A stretch of 30,950 nt of DNA from CBDULX01 sp965368175 (GTDB lineage Bacteria > Pseudomonadota > Gammaproteobacteria > SZUA-229): assembly GCA_965368175.1 (NCBI GenBank), contig CBDULX010000009.1, positions 1 through 30,950 of the forward strand, written 5' to 3'. The translations under genes and the position numbers were made by a program. The notes under the pieces are model-generated. The model saw only the letters and a list, made by a program, of their open reading frames with translations, made no database searches and had not been told where the DNA came from. Every line of letters starts with the position of its first letter. The stretch's first letter is position 1. Positions 7,869-14,843 of the stretch are shown piece after piece.

Positions 7869-8396
7869 ATGAATGAATTTCTCGTAATTACCGCCATTGG
7901 CGCAGACCGCCCGGGTATCGTGGATGATCTATCACTGATACTACTGGATAATAATCTGAACATAGAAGACAGTCGCATGAGTGTGCTGGGTGGGGAGTTT
8001 GCCATTATCCTGCTGGTATCTGGTAATGCAAAAGCCATTCAACAGGTACAGGATCAGCAGCAATCACTGGAGCAGGCATTACAGCTGAACCTGCTGATTA
8101 AATCCACCTCAGGTCGGATTGCTGCCGAGAATACCATAGCTTACGAGATAAATGTCGAGGGCATGGATCACCCCGGCATAGTGAATCGACTGGCCCGCTT
8201 CCTGTCTCAGCAATCAATTAATATTGAAGACCTGGAAACCGAAAGCTACCCGGCTGCTCACACCGGCACACCCATGTTCGCTGTGGAGATGACAGTCGAT
8301 ATCCCCAGCCATCTGGCCACTGATAAATTGAAGGATGATTTTCTGGAGCTCTGTGATGAGCTCAACCTTGATGCCCATTTCGCCCCCATAGAATGA
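7869..8396 (+). CDS. gcvR: Glycine cleavage system transcriptional repressor-like protein (double ACT domain)
   Basis: A 175-residue protein made of two ACT domains: residues 1-75, opening with FLVITAIGADRPGIVDDLS, and about 93-170, with EGMDHPGIVNRLARFLSQ. The DRPGIV and DHPGIV turns are the ligand-binding loops. In E. coli GcvR binds glycine and antagonises the activator GcvA, controlling the glycine cleavage operon; it has no DNA-binding domain of its own, and none is visible here. No gcvA or gcvTHP genes are in the window, so the regulatory target is inferred from the family. The order gcvR-bcp, divergent from dapA, is widely conserved in gammaproteobacteria and supports the name. AAGG about 9 bases before the ATG serves as ribosome binding site. 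Confidence 0.85.
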   Translation: MNEFLVITAIGADRPGIVDDLSLILLDNNLNIEDSRMSVLGGEFAIILLVSGNAKAIQQVQDQQQSLEQALQLNLLIKSTSGRIAAENTIAYEINVEGMDHPGIVNRLARFLSQQSINIEDLETESYPAAHTGTPMFAVEMTVDIPSHLATDKLKDDFLELCDELNLDAHFAPIE

Positions 8397-8434
8397 TCGA
8401 TTTTATTAAATTGCCCAGCACAACGGAGCTATAG

Positions 8435-8914
8435 ATGTCTGAAATTACAATTGGTAAAAAAGTCCCCAACTTTAAGGCAGCTGCCACTGGCGACCAGGAA
8501 ATCAGTCTCAGCGACTATAAAGGCAAGACTCTGGTGATCTATTTCTATCCAAAAGACAATACCCCCGGATGCACTCAGGAAGGCCAGGATTTTAGAGATA
8601 ATTACAGCAAATTCAAAAGGGCAAAAGCCGTTGTACTGGGTGTTTCCAGAGACTCAGTGAAGGTACACAGCAATTTCAGGGCAAAACATGAATTTCCCTT
8701 TGAACTACTGTCCGATACAGATGAGACCTTGTGTAAACTGTTCGATGTTATCAAACTGAAAAATATGTATGGCAAGAAAGTTCTCGGAATTGAGCGCAGC
8801 ACCTTTTTGATTGATAGTAAGGGGGTACTGAGGGAAGAATGGCGCAAAGTAAAGGTAAAAGGTCATGCCGAGGAAGTACTGGCGGCGTGCAAACAGTATA
8901 AGCCTGCGGATTGA
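8435..8914 (+). CDS. bcp: Thioredoxin-dependent peroxiredoxin (Bcp/PrxQ type)
   Basis: Reduces hydrogen and organic peroxides in the cytoplasm using thiols from thioredoxin or similar donors. The 159-residue protein has the thioredoxin fold and the peroxidatic cysteine C46 in YPKDNTPGCT. The E. coli-type resolving cysteine five residues later is missing (the site reads CTQEGQDFRDN), and the alternative resolving position known from some PrxQ proteins is arginine (R82 in NFRAKHEF). Remaining cysteines are C100 in DETLCKLF and C152. It may therefore act by a 1-Cys mechanism or use C100. CGGAG lies 7 bases before the ATG. An inverted-repeat element begins one base after the stop codon. Confidence 0.93.
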   Translation: MSEITIGKKVPNFKAAATGDQEISLSDYKGKTLVIYFYPKDNTPGCTQEGQDFRDNYSKFKRAKAVVLGVSRDSVKVHSNFRAKHEFPFELLSDTDETLCKLFDVIKLKNMYGKKVLGIERSTFLIDSKGVLREEWRKVKVKGHAEEVLAACKQYKPAD

Positions 8915-8915
8915 C

Positions 8916-9023
8916 TTGCCACAGAGGCACGGAGAGCACAGAGAAAAGCTACATTTGGTTTAGCTACGCCTAATGGCGCAGTTACAAATAACAATCTCTG
9001 TGACCTCCGTGCCTCTGTGGCAA
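8916..9023. repeat. Long inverted repeat element, copy 1
   Basis: Two 29-base arms, 8916-8944 and 8995-9023, are complementary at 27 of 29 positions around a 50-base loop. The outer ends read TTGCCACAGAGGCAC and GTGCCTCTGTGGCAA. A diverged copy of the same design lies at 24162-24259, so this is a dispersed hairpin family, not only a terminator. It starts one base after the bcp stop codon and could form an RNA hairpin that ends or stabilises that transcript. It codes for no protein. Confidence 0.85.
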
Positions 9024-9099
9024 AAGTTTTAATTTTTCAAATATCCACAAAAAGCAAATCATTGATGAAATGGGTCACAGTCACACTAGTAGAATATTT

Positions 9100-9123
9100 G
9101 CGTTAATTCGCGTTGTTTGCGTT
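9100..9123. repeat. Triple GCGTT direct repeat
   Basis: GCGTT occurs at 9100, 9110 and 9119, each in a TTTGCGTT/TTCGCGTT context, with a period of 9-10 bases. It lies between the hairpin element and the feo promoter. No function is evident; similar short GCGTT-rich repeats occur between genes in other proteobacteria. Confidence 0.45.
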
Positions 9124-9254
9124 TTCTTTTCTATAAAAGACCACTAATGGCTTACAGACAGCCTCTACAGCAGTTAAAATACCTGTGCATCTGCTGTTTC
9201 AAACCATTGAATCACCGATCACCCACCCCCATTGAGATGGTAATTAACGTTTTC

Positions 9255-9268
9255 TTGATTCTAATTAA
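9255..9268 (+). promoter_or_regulatory. FNR/ANR-like site upstream of feoA (tentative)
   Basis: TTGATTCTAATTAA matches the FNR consensus TTGAT-N4-ATCAA except at one base. Its centre lies about 60 bases before the start site predicted from the promoter at 9287-9315, close to a class I activation position. E. coli feo is activated by FNR, so the placement is plausible, but AT-rich DNA gives such matches by chance. Confidence 0.35.
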
Positions 9269-9272
9269 GAAC

Positions 9273-9315
9273 GAGAATGATTATCATTGACGATTAAGAT
9301 TTGTTCGGCTAGTAT
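9273..9315 (+). promoter_or_regulatory. Fur box overlapping the feoABC promoter
   Basis: GAGAATGATTATCATTGAC at 9273-9291 matches the 19-base Fur consensus at 15 positions. A sigma-70 promoter fits next to it: TTGACG (9287-9292), a 17-base spacer, and TAGTAT (9310-9315). The -35 element overlaps the right edge of the Fur box, so Fur with iron should block RNA polymerase. The feoA ATG follows about 30 bases after the -10. Confidence 0.8.
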
Positions 9316-9346
9316 ATTAGTCATTCATTAATTGGAGATTTGCATA

Positions 9347-9595
9347 ATGACCCCAGTCACTGACCACGGTCGCATTTTTTCTTTGGCCAGCGCCAAACCT
9401 GGGGATTTTGTGCGTGTTATTGATGTGAAAGCCAGTAAGCTACTGAAAAAACGCCTGGTCAGCATGGGGGTTCTCATTAACTCAAGGCTGCACGTTATCC
9501 AACGTCGTGGTGGCGCCATGGTTGTTGGCTTTGATGCCAGCCGAATCGCGATTGGCTCAGGCATGTCACAACATATTCTGGTTCGCGCTGTATGA
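9347..9595 (+). CDS. feoA: Ferrous iron transport protein A
   Basis: Small cytoplasmic SH3-like protein needed for full FeoB activity in several bacteria, thought to dock on FeoB. The 82-residue product has the family pattern: LASAKPGDFVRVIDV near the N-terminus, KKRLVSMGVLINSRLHVI in the middle and VVGFDASRIAIGSGMSQHILV at the end. The start is set at the ATG at 9347, which has GGAG nine bases upstream, rather than an in-frame TTG at 9332 that overlaps this Shine-Dalgarno. It is the first gene behind the Fur-box promoter, and its stop overlaps the feoB start as ATGA. Confidence 0.94.
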   Translation: MTPVTDHGRIFSLASAKPGDFVRVIDVKASKLLKKRLVSMGVLINSRLHVIQRRGGAMVVGFDASRIAIGSGMSQHILVRAV

Positions 9596-11970
9596 GCAAA
9601 AGCTGCTGTGATAGCGAGCAGGGAAATACCTCCAAATCACATTTTACAGTAGGACTTCTTGGTAACCCTAACTGCGGTAAATCCACCCTCTTCAATCAAC
9701 TTACCGGGGCACGGCAGCGCATCGGTAACTGGCCGGGGGTGACCGTTGACCGAAAAGTTGGTCAGTTTAAATTCAATAATATCGACTTCGATATCGTCGA
9801 CCTGCCCGGTGTTTATTCCCTGGATAACAGCGCCCGTTCCCTGGATGAGAAAATTACCCGGGATTATATTCTGTCCTCAGAACCAGACGTTATCATCAAT
9901 CTGATCGACGCCTCTAATCTGGAGCGAAACCTCTATCTGAGCGGCCAGCTACTTGAAATGCAGGTTCCGATGATACTGGTCCTGAACATGATAGATGTAG
10001 CCGACAGTCACGGTCTGATCATAAACACCGAAACGCTGGCTGAAAAATTCGGTTGTCCAGTGGTGGCTATAGTCGCGACCAAAAAACTGGGCATACAAAA
10101 ACTGGAACAAACCATTCTGGAAGTGGCTCAGGAGACGAGGTTACCCAGTAAAAACCTGCCTTACCTTCCACAAATCGAGCATGCTATAAGCCAGCTGCTG
10201 GAGAATATTCCAAAAGACGAACAGTGCATGCATGTCGATTGCCGCTGGATGGCCTCACAGATTCTGGATGGCGATACAGGTATCAGGGACTTCAAAGTAA
10301 TCACCCCTGAAGTTCTTGCTCAGGCGGCTCAATTACGTCAGGAAATAGAGCTGGAACTTAATGAAGACATCGACATTTTACTGGCTGATTGCCGATACGG
10401 CTTTGCGCGAGAAGTCACCGACGCCTCCATATCGAGGCCAGACACCCACAGACACAGTATTTCAGATCATATTGACCGAGTCGTTCTGAACCGTTATCTG
10501 GGCATCCCGATTTTCCTGCTGGTCATCTACATGATGTTCCTGTTCACCATCAATCTGGGTGGAGCCTTTATCGATTTCTTCGATATGGCGGCCGGCGCTA
10601 TATTTGTTGACGGCCTGGGCAATCTTTTAACCAGTTTAGGTGCACCCAACTGGCTCAGGGTATTACTGGCCGATGGTCTGGGCGGTGGCGTGCAGGTAGT
10701 GGCAACCTTTATACCTATAATCGGTTTTCTGTATCTGTTCCTGTCATTTCTGGAAGGCTCTGGCTATATGATGCGTGCAGCCTTTGTGGTCGATCGCTTC
10801 ATGCGCGTTATCGGCCTGCCAGGTAAAGCGTTTGTGCCGCTGATAGTGGGTTTTGGCTGTAACGTACCCGCCATCATGGCTACGCGTACCCTGGAAAATC
10901 ATCGGGAGCGCATTATTACCGTGATGATGGCTCCCTTTATGTCCTGTGGCGCTCGTCTGTCAGTATATGCCCTGTTTGCAGCGGCCTTTTTCCCGGTGGG
11001 TGGCCAGAACATGGTCTTCATGCTTTATGTCATAGGCATAGTGTTTGCCATACTCACGGCACTGGCTATCCGCACGACATTGTTACCGGGAGAAGCATCA
11101 CCCTTTCTTATGGAGCTGCCCACTTACCACATGCCCACCATGAAAGGCATAATTCTGCGTACCTGGTCTCGCCTCAAAGGCTTTATAGGTGATGCCGGTA
11201 AAATTATCATCCTCATGGTTATCGCTATTAATTTCCTGAATTCACTGGGTACCGATGGCAGTTTTGGCAATGAAGACAGCAATAATTCTGTACTCAGCGC
11301 CATCAGCCGTAGCATCACCCCGGTCTTCAAACCTATGGGTATAGAAGAAGATAACTGGCCAGCCACCGTCGGTATATTCACCGGCCTCCTGGCCAAGGAA
11401 GTGGTGGTCGGTACACTGGATGCCATTTACTCCCAGATTGATCAACCGGCGTCTCTATCTGGCGAAGCAGAAACCGGTCCTGCTTTCTTTGAACAGATCA
11501 ATGAAGCACTGTCTACAATACCCGTTAATTTAGCCGAGGCCATGTCCAACCTGAGTGACCCGCTGGGTCTGAACGTACTGGATTCGAGCCACGACCAGTC
11601 TTTAGCCGCAGAAGAACAGCAAGTTAACACCGCTACCTTTGGTGCTATGGTGAATCGATTCGACGGACAGGCAGGTGCCTTCGCTTACCTGTTGTTCATC
11701 CTGCTGTACGCACCCTGTGCCGCAGCTGCTGCGGCCATATACCGTGAAGCCGGTGGCCGCTGGATGCTATTTGCCATGGGCTGGAGCACCGGCCTGGCCT
11801 ATTTTGCCGCAACCGTGTTCTATCAGCTTGCCCGTTATAATCTACACCCGGCCAGTTCCATTGCCTGGGTAGCTGGCTTATCACTGATGATTATTATTAC
11901 CCTGGGTTTTATGCGATATGTGGGCAATCAGCTACCAGGCAATCAAAATCCAATGGTGAACCCTTTATGA
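9592..11970 (+). CDS. feoB: Ferrous iron transport protein B (GTP-gated Fe(II) permease)
   Basis: Inner-membrane Fe(II) importer with an N-terminal G-protein domain. In 792 residues one sees G1 GNPNCGKS at 24-31, the G2 threonine in WPGVTVDR around 51, G3 DLPG at 70-73 and G4 NMID at 132-135, then a helical linker and the membrane domain with two inverted Gate repeats. Cysteine motifs lie in the membrane core: VGFGCNVPAIMATRTLE and MAPFMSCGARLSVY, the latter the PxxxCG-type site tied to iron passage. The N-terminus carries an unusual CC pair at residues 5-6 ahead of the G domain. Start and stop overlap feoA and feoC as ATGA, so the three genes are translationally coupled. Length is in the usual range (about 770). 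Confidence 0.97.
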   Translation: MSKSCCDSEQGNTSKSHFTVGLLGNPNCGKSTLFNQLTGARQRIGNWPGVTVDRKVGQFKFNNIDFDIVDLPGVYSLDNSARSLDEKITRDYILSSEPDVIINLIDASNLERNLYLSGQLLEMQVPMILVLNMIDVADSHGLIINTETLAEKFGCPVVAIVATKKLGIQKLEQTILEVAQETRLPSKNLPYLPQIEHAISQLLENIPKDEQCMHVDCRWMASQILDGDTGIRDFKVITPEVLAQAAQLRQEIELELNEDIDILLADCRYGFAREVTDASISRPDTHRHSISDHIDRVVLNRYLGIPIFLLVIYMMFLFTINLGGAFIDFFDMAAGAIFVDGLGNLLTSLGAPNWLRVLLADGLGGGVQVVATFIPIIGFLYLFLSFLEGSGYMMRAAFVVDRFMRVIGLPGKAFVPLIVGFGCNVPAIMATRTLENHRERIITVMMAPFMSCGARLSVYALFAAAFFPVGGQNMVFMLYVIGIVFAILTALAIRTTLLPGEASPFLMELPTYHMPTMKGIILRTWSRLKGFIGDAGKIIILMVIAINFLNSLGTDGSFGNEDSNNSVLSAISRSITPVFKPMGIEEDNWPATVGIFTGLLAKEVVVGTLDAIYSQIDQPASLSGEAETGPAFFEQINEALSTIPVNLAEAMSNLSDPLGLNVLDSSHDQSLAAEEQQVNTATFGAMVNRFDGQAGAFAYLLFILLYAPCAAAAAAIYREAGGRWMLFAMGWSTGLAYFAATVFYQLARYNLHPASSIAWVAGLSLMIIITLGFMRYVGNQLPGNQNPMVNPL

Positions 11971-12188
11971 TTCTGACAGATGTTCGTGATTATCTAAGAA
12001 GCAATGGCCAGGCCTCATTACGGGATATGTCTATGGTCTTTGGTATGGATCAGGATGCACTGAGACCCGTGATTGAACAATGGGTCAGCAAAGGCAAGGT
12101 TGAAAAAATGCCACAGGGCAGTGCCTGCTCAGGTGGCTGTTCGGCCTGTGAACCAGAGACCATCGAACTCTATCACTGGATTGGTTAA
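11967..12188 (+). CDS. feoC: FeoC-type winged-helix protein
   Basis: A 73-residue protein with an N-terminal winged-helix fold (ILTDVRDYLRSNGQASLRD, then the helix DQDALRPVIEQWVSKGKVE) and a cysteine-bearing wing C54-x3-C58-x2-C61 in SACSGGCSACE. FeoC proteins of enteric bacteria carry four cysteines in this loop and bind an oxygen-sensitive iron-sulfur cluster; here only three are visible, and none elsewhere in the protein. In Klebsiella FeoC protects FeoB from proteolysis; a regulatory role has also been proposed. It overlaps feoB by four bases. No clear terminator follows; about 200 bases separate it from the porin gene, which has its own Fur-like site and promoter. Confidence 0.88.
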   Translation: MILTDVRDYLRSNGQASLRDMSMVFGMDQDALRPVIEQWVSKGKVEKMPQGSACSGGCSACEPETIELYHWIG

Positions 12189-12296
12189 CATCTTAATGCA
12201 GCTTCACAAAGTTTTTTTCGATCTCGCCGATACCGACTTCTAAGCACCAGACAGCTCATCTCTGAAGAATTATGCTTACTATGTAAAATATCTTTA

Positions 12297-12342
12297 AATC
12301 TAAATGAGAACTATTTGCATTTAGATTTGTATTAGTTATACT
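12297..12342 (+). promoter_or_regulatory. Fur-like palindrome and promoter upstream of the porin gene
   Basis: AATCTAAATG (12297-12306) and CATTTAGATT (12318-12327) form a perfect 10-base inverted repeat around 11 bases. The centre TGAGAAC-T-ATTTGCA fits the 7-1-7 form of a Fur box with several mismatches. TTTGCA (12314-12319), 17 bases, and TATACT (12337-12342) give a promoter whose -35 lies inside the right arm. Fur is the most likely ligand given feoABC next door, but another dimeric repressor is possible. Confidence 0.65.
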
Positions 12343-12398
12343 AGCCACCATTGAATAAACAACTGCTAATTAACTAATAGATAAACTTGAGGCCCTCA

Positions 12399-13424
12399 AT
12401 GAAACTAAGTCGCACTTTAATACTGTCCACACTGACTGGCAGCCTGATTTCACCCGTTGCATTTGCTGAAACCACCATCGGTGGCTACGGTGAATTGCAC
12501 TATAACAACCTGGATAAAAATGGCACTGACTTTACCGAACTCGATTTCCATCGCTTCGTGCTGGAAATTGGCCATGACTTCAGCGACACGATTCGCTTCT
12601 TCTCCGAAGTAGAACTTGAACATGCACTGGTCAAGGATACTGCAGATGGCAGTGGCCCCGGGGAATATGAGCTGGAACAGGCCTATATCGAAATCGACCT
12701 GGACGACAGCAGTTCACTGAAAACCGGTATTTTTCTGATTCCCGTCGGTATCATCAATGAAACCCATGAGCCACCGGCTTTCTATGGTGTAGAACGCAAC
12801 CCGGTAGAAAAAAACATTATTCCTGCCACCTGGTGGGAAGGTGGCGCCATGTACTCTGCTCACATGGCTAACGGTATCAGTTATGACCTGGCAATTCATT
12901 CCGGCCTGTCCAACATTGATGGCGACATACGTGACGGCCGTCAGAAAGTAGCCAAATCCAACGGTGATTCACTGGCTTATACGGCACGCATCAAATACAC
13001 CGGTATGGCGGGACTTGAGCTGGCGGCAACGGCCAATGTACAGACCGACCTGTCCCAGGGAACTGGTGTTGCCGGTGATGCAGAAGGTGCTACCCTGCTG
13101 GAAACCCATGTTATTTATGCTACCGGTGGCCTGAAGCTGACTGCACTATATGCCACCTGGGATGTTGAGATTGATAAAGACCCCAGCAAAGAAACCCAGG
13201 ACGGCACACTGTTAGAGATGTCCTACAAATTCAATGACAAATGGGGTGTATTTGCCCGCCAGAGTAACTGGAGCAATGCCGATACCGAAGACAAAAAACA
13301 GTCTGATGTCGGTTTCAACTACTGGCCTCACGAAGATGTTGTTTACAAAGTTGATTTCCAGTCACAGAACGCCGATGCCGGTAATGCCGATGGCTTCAAC
13401 CTGGGTGTAGGTTTCCAGTTCTAA
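12399..13424 (+). CDS. Outer-membrane porin, probably iron-regulated
   Basis: A 341-residue beta-barrel protein. The signal peptide MKLSRTLILSTLTGSLISPVAFA is cut after residue 23, and the mature part begins with TTIGGYGELHYNN, as in OprP/O-type and related trimeric porins. Alternating amphipathic strands run to a C-terminal FNLGVGFQF whose last residue is phenylalanine, the recognition signal for the BAM machinery. Many Asp and Glu residues (for example ELDFHRF, EVELEHAL, DLDDSSS) make an acidic protein, which could favour cation passage. The ATG at 12399 is preceded by GAGG at 6-base spacing; an in-frame TTG at 12387 is rejected. The Fur-like palindrome upstream, feoABC before it and the FMN/PepSY pair after it suggest a role in iron supply. 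The substrate is not known, and I would not call it a phosphate porin from sequence alone. Confidence 0.82.
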   Translation: MKLSRTLILSTLTGSLISPVAFAETTIGGYGELHYNNLDKNGTDFTELDFHRFVLEIGHDFSDTIRFFSEVELEHALVKDTADGSGPGEYELEQAYIEIDLDDSSSLKTGIFLIPVGIINETHEPPAFYGVERNPVEKNIIPATWWEGGAMYSAHMANGISYDLAIHSGLSNIDGDIRDGRQKVAKSNGDSLAYTARIKYTGMAGLELAATANVQTDLSQGTGVAGDAEGATLLETHVIYATGGLKLTALYATWDVEIDKDPSKETQDGTLLEMSYKFNDKWGVFARQSNWSNADTEDKKQSDVGFNYWPHEDVVYKVDFQSQNADAGNADGFNLGVGFQF

Positions 13425-13452
13425 GCAGTATGCCTGTATAAACTGGAAATTC

Positions 13453-13482
13453 ACGGAGTGCTGGCAACAGCACTCCGTTTTT
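13453..13482 (+). terminator. Rho-independent terminator after the porin gene
   Basis: ACGGAGTGCTG (13453-13463), loop GCAA, and CAGCACTCCGT (13468-13478) form a perfect 11-base stem with a tetraloop, followed by a T-run to 13482. It lies 28 bases after the porin stop. Genes beyond it need readthrough or a promoter of their own. Confidence 0.93.
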
Positions 13483-13501
13483 GGCTTTCATAAATTATAG
13501 A

Positions 13502-14044
13502 ATGATAGATATGCTACGAAAAACGTTGGGATTCATTGCTGGCTTATGTTTTACGCTTGCTTGCTCCAGCAGCTATGCGAAAGGCACATACCAGACACCG
13601 GCTGACTTTGTGCAGGACAGCTTCGAATCACAGCCACCACAGGCTCAGGTGATCTGGCTGAATGACGATTTACGCTTGCAGCTCGAACAAATCCTTGCAC
13701 ATAAATATTCAGGACGTAGAATTCGTTACTGGATAAAAAACCAACGCAGTGTCTGGATACTGGATGAAATTGGTAAGAAAAAACCCATCACCACCGGTAT
13801 CGTCATTGATGATGGCAAAATCAGTCAGATAAAAGTACTGGTATTCAGGGAGACCCGCGGCTGGGAAGTAAAATACCCTTTTTTTACTCAGCAGTTTATC
13901 AACAGTAGTCTCGACTCGGAATACAAACTCGATCGGCATATTGATGGCATATCCGGCGCCACCCTTTCAGTGAGGGCATTGACCAAACTGGCACGAATCG
14001 CCTTATTGTTAGATAAAAAAGTAAGCCATGACTCGAAATCGTAA
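13502..14044 (+). CDS. Exported FMN-binding-domain protein (predicted covalent flavoprotein)
   Basis: A 180-residue protein with an N-terminal signal (LRKTLGFIAGLCFTLACSSSYA) followed by an FMN-binding domain of the RnfG/NqrC type. The decisive motif is DGISGATLS at 148-156, matching the ApbE flavin-transferase recognition pattern D-x-x-S-G-A-T-x-[S/T]; FMN would be linked by phosphoester to S156, where threonine is more common. Such domains carry electrons outside the cytoplasmic membrane. Cysteine 21 inside the signal is not in a good lipobox, so a soluble periplasmic protein is more likely than a lipoprotein. Start is uncertain: ATGs at 13502 and 13511 both lack a strong Shine-Dalgarno. 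The 3' end overlaps the PepSY gene by 17 bases, implying coupled synthesis. No apbE gene is in the window. Confidence 0.82.
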   Translation: MIDMLRKTLGFIAGLCFTLACSSSYAKGTYQTPADFVQDSFESQPPQAQVIWLNDDLRLQLEQILAHKYSGRRIRYWIKNQRSVWILDEIGKKKPITTGIVIDDGKISQIKVLVFRETRGWEVKYPFFTQQFINSSLDSEYKLDRHIDGISGATLSVRALTKLARIALLLDKKVSHDSKS

Positions 14045-14807
14045 GAAAGCTTTTCCATTTTTTCTCTGGCATCGTCGCCTGGGCTTGCTGGCCATGGTGT
14101 TAATGATCATTCTGGCCATTACAGGCATTTTATTAAATCATACCGAATCATTTACACTGGATGAAACTGCTGTTGAATCTGATGCATTGCTCAACTGGTA
14201 CGGTTTAAACCCTAAAGGTGATGCCATACAATTTTCTGCTGGCCAACATACAGTATCACAATGGGATAAGCAGATATTTTTTAATCATCAGCCATTGACT
14301 ACCAGCAATCAGCAACTCACAGGCATGGTTGCAATCAATGACCTGTTTATAGCATCTCTAAACAACATCATACTATTAGTCGATAGCAATGGCGAAATGA
14401 TTGAACAGATTGATACACAGTACGATTTTAATGCCATCAAAGCGATTGGTATTCTGAATAAACACCTGGTGGTGGCAACTGTTACTGACCAGGTCTACAT
14501 GGCTGATGAACAGATCATTAGCTGGCACACCATTGAGACCGACAAGATTGAATGGTCATCATATAATCCAATTAACGAACAACAGCTGGAGCAATTAAGA
14601 CAGATATTTAGAGGACGGGGGTTAAGTCTGGAACGTGTCATTCTTGATTTACACAGCGGAAGAATCTTTAATGACGACTGGGGCATCTATTTAATGGATG
14701 CCAGCGCGATTATAATAATATGGCTGAGCATCAGTGGCACCTGGGTGTGGTATTCTCGCAGGCAAAAACAAAAATTAAAAAAACATTTTCAAAAACATCA
14801 TAAATAG
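14028..14807 (+). CDS. PepSY-associated transmembrane protein
   Basis: A 259-residue inner-membrane protein with a short basic cytoplasmic N-terminus, a first membrane helix at about 18-36 in the characteristic context WHRRLGLLAMVLMIILAITG, a periplasmic domain of about 185 residues, and a second helix near 226-246 ending WVWYSRRQKQ. This is the two-helix form of the PepSY_TM family, whose larger members include siderophore/ferric reductases. Histidines H15 and H38 bracket the first helix and could hold haem or quinone, but that is inference. The 17-base overlap with the FMN-binding gene marks the two as partners, the flavoprotein being the likely extracytoplasmic electron acceptor or donor. 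The C-terminal tail is lysine-rich. Confidence 0.8.
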   Translation: MTRNRKKAFPFFLWHRRLGLLAMVLMIILAITGILLNHTESFTLDETAVESDALLNWYGLNPKGDAIQFSAGQHTVSQWDKQIFFNHQPLTTSNQQLTGMVAINDLFIASLNNIILLVDSNGEMIEQIDTQYDFNAIKAIGILNKHLVVATVTDQVYMADEQIISWHTIETDKIEWSSYNPINEQQLEQLRQIFRGRGLSLERVILDLHSGRIFNDDWGIYLMDASAIIIIWLSISGTWVWYSRRQKQKLKKHFQKHHK

Positions 14808-14843
14808 AAACATAATTTATTTATTGATGAGCAAGTGTGCCCT

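Noticed and set aside
8916..9023. Inverted repeat as an IS end or CRISPR-like unit
   Set aside because: No transposase, no target duplication and no regular repeat-spacer array; only a two-arm hairpin.
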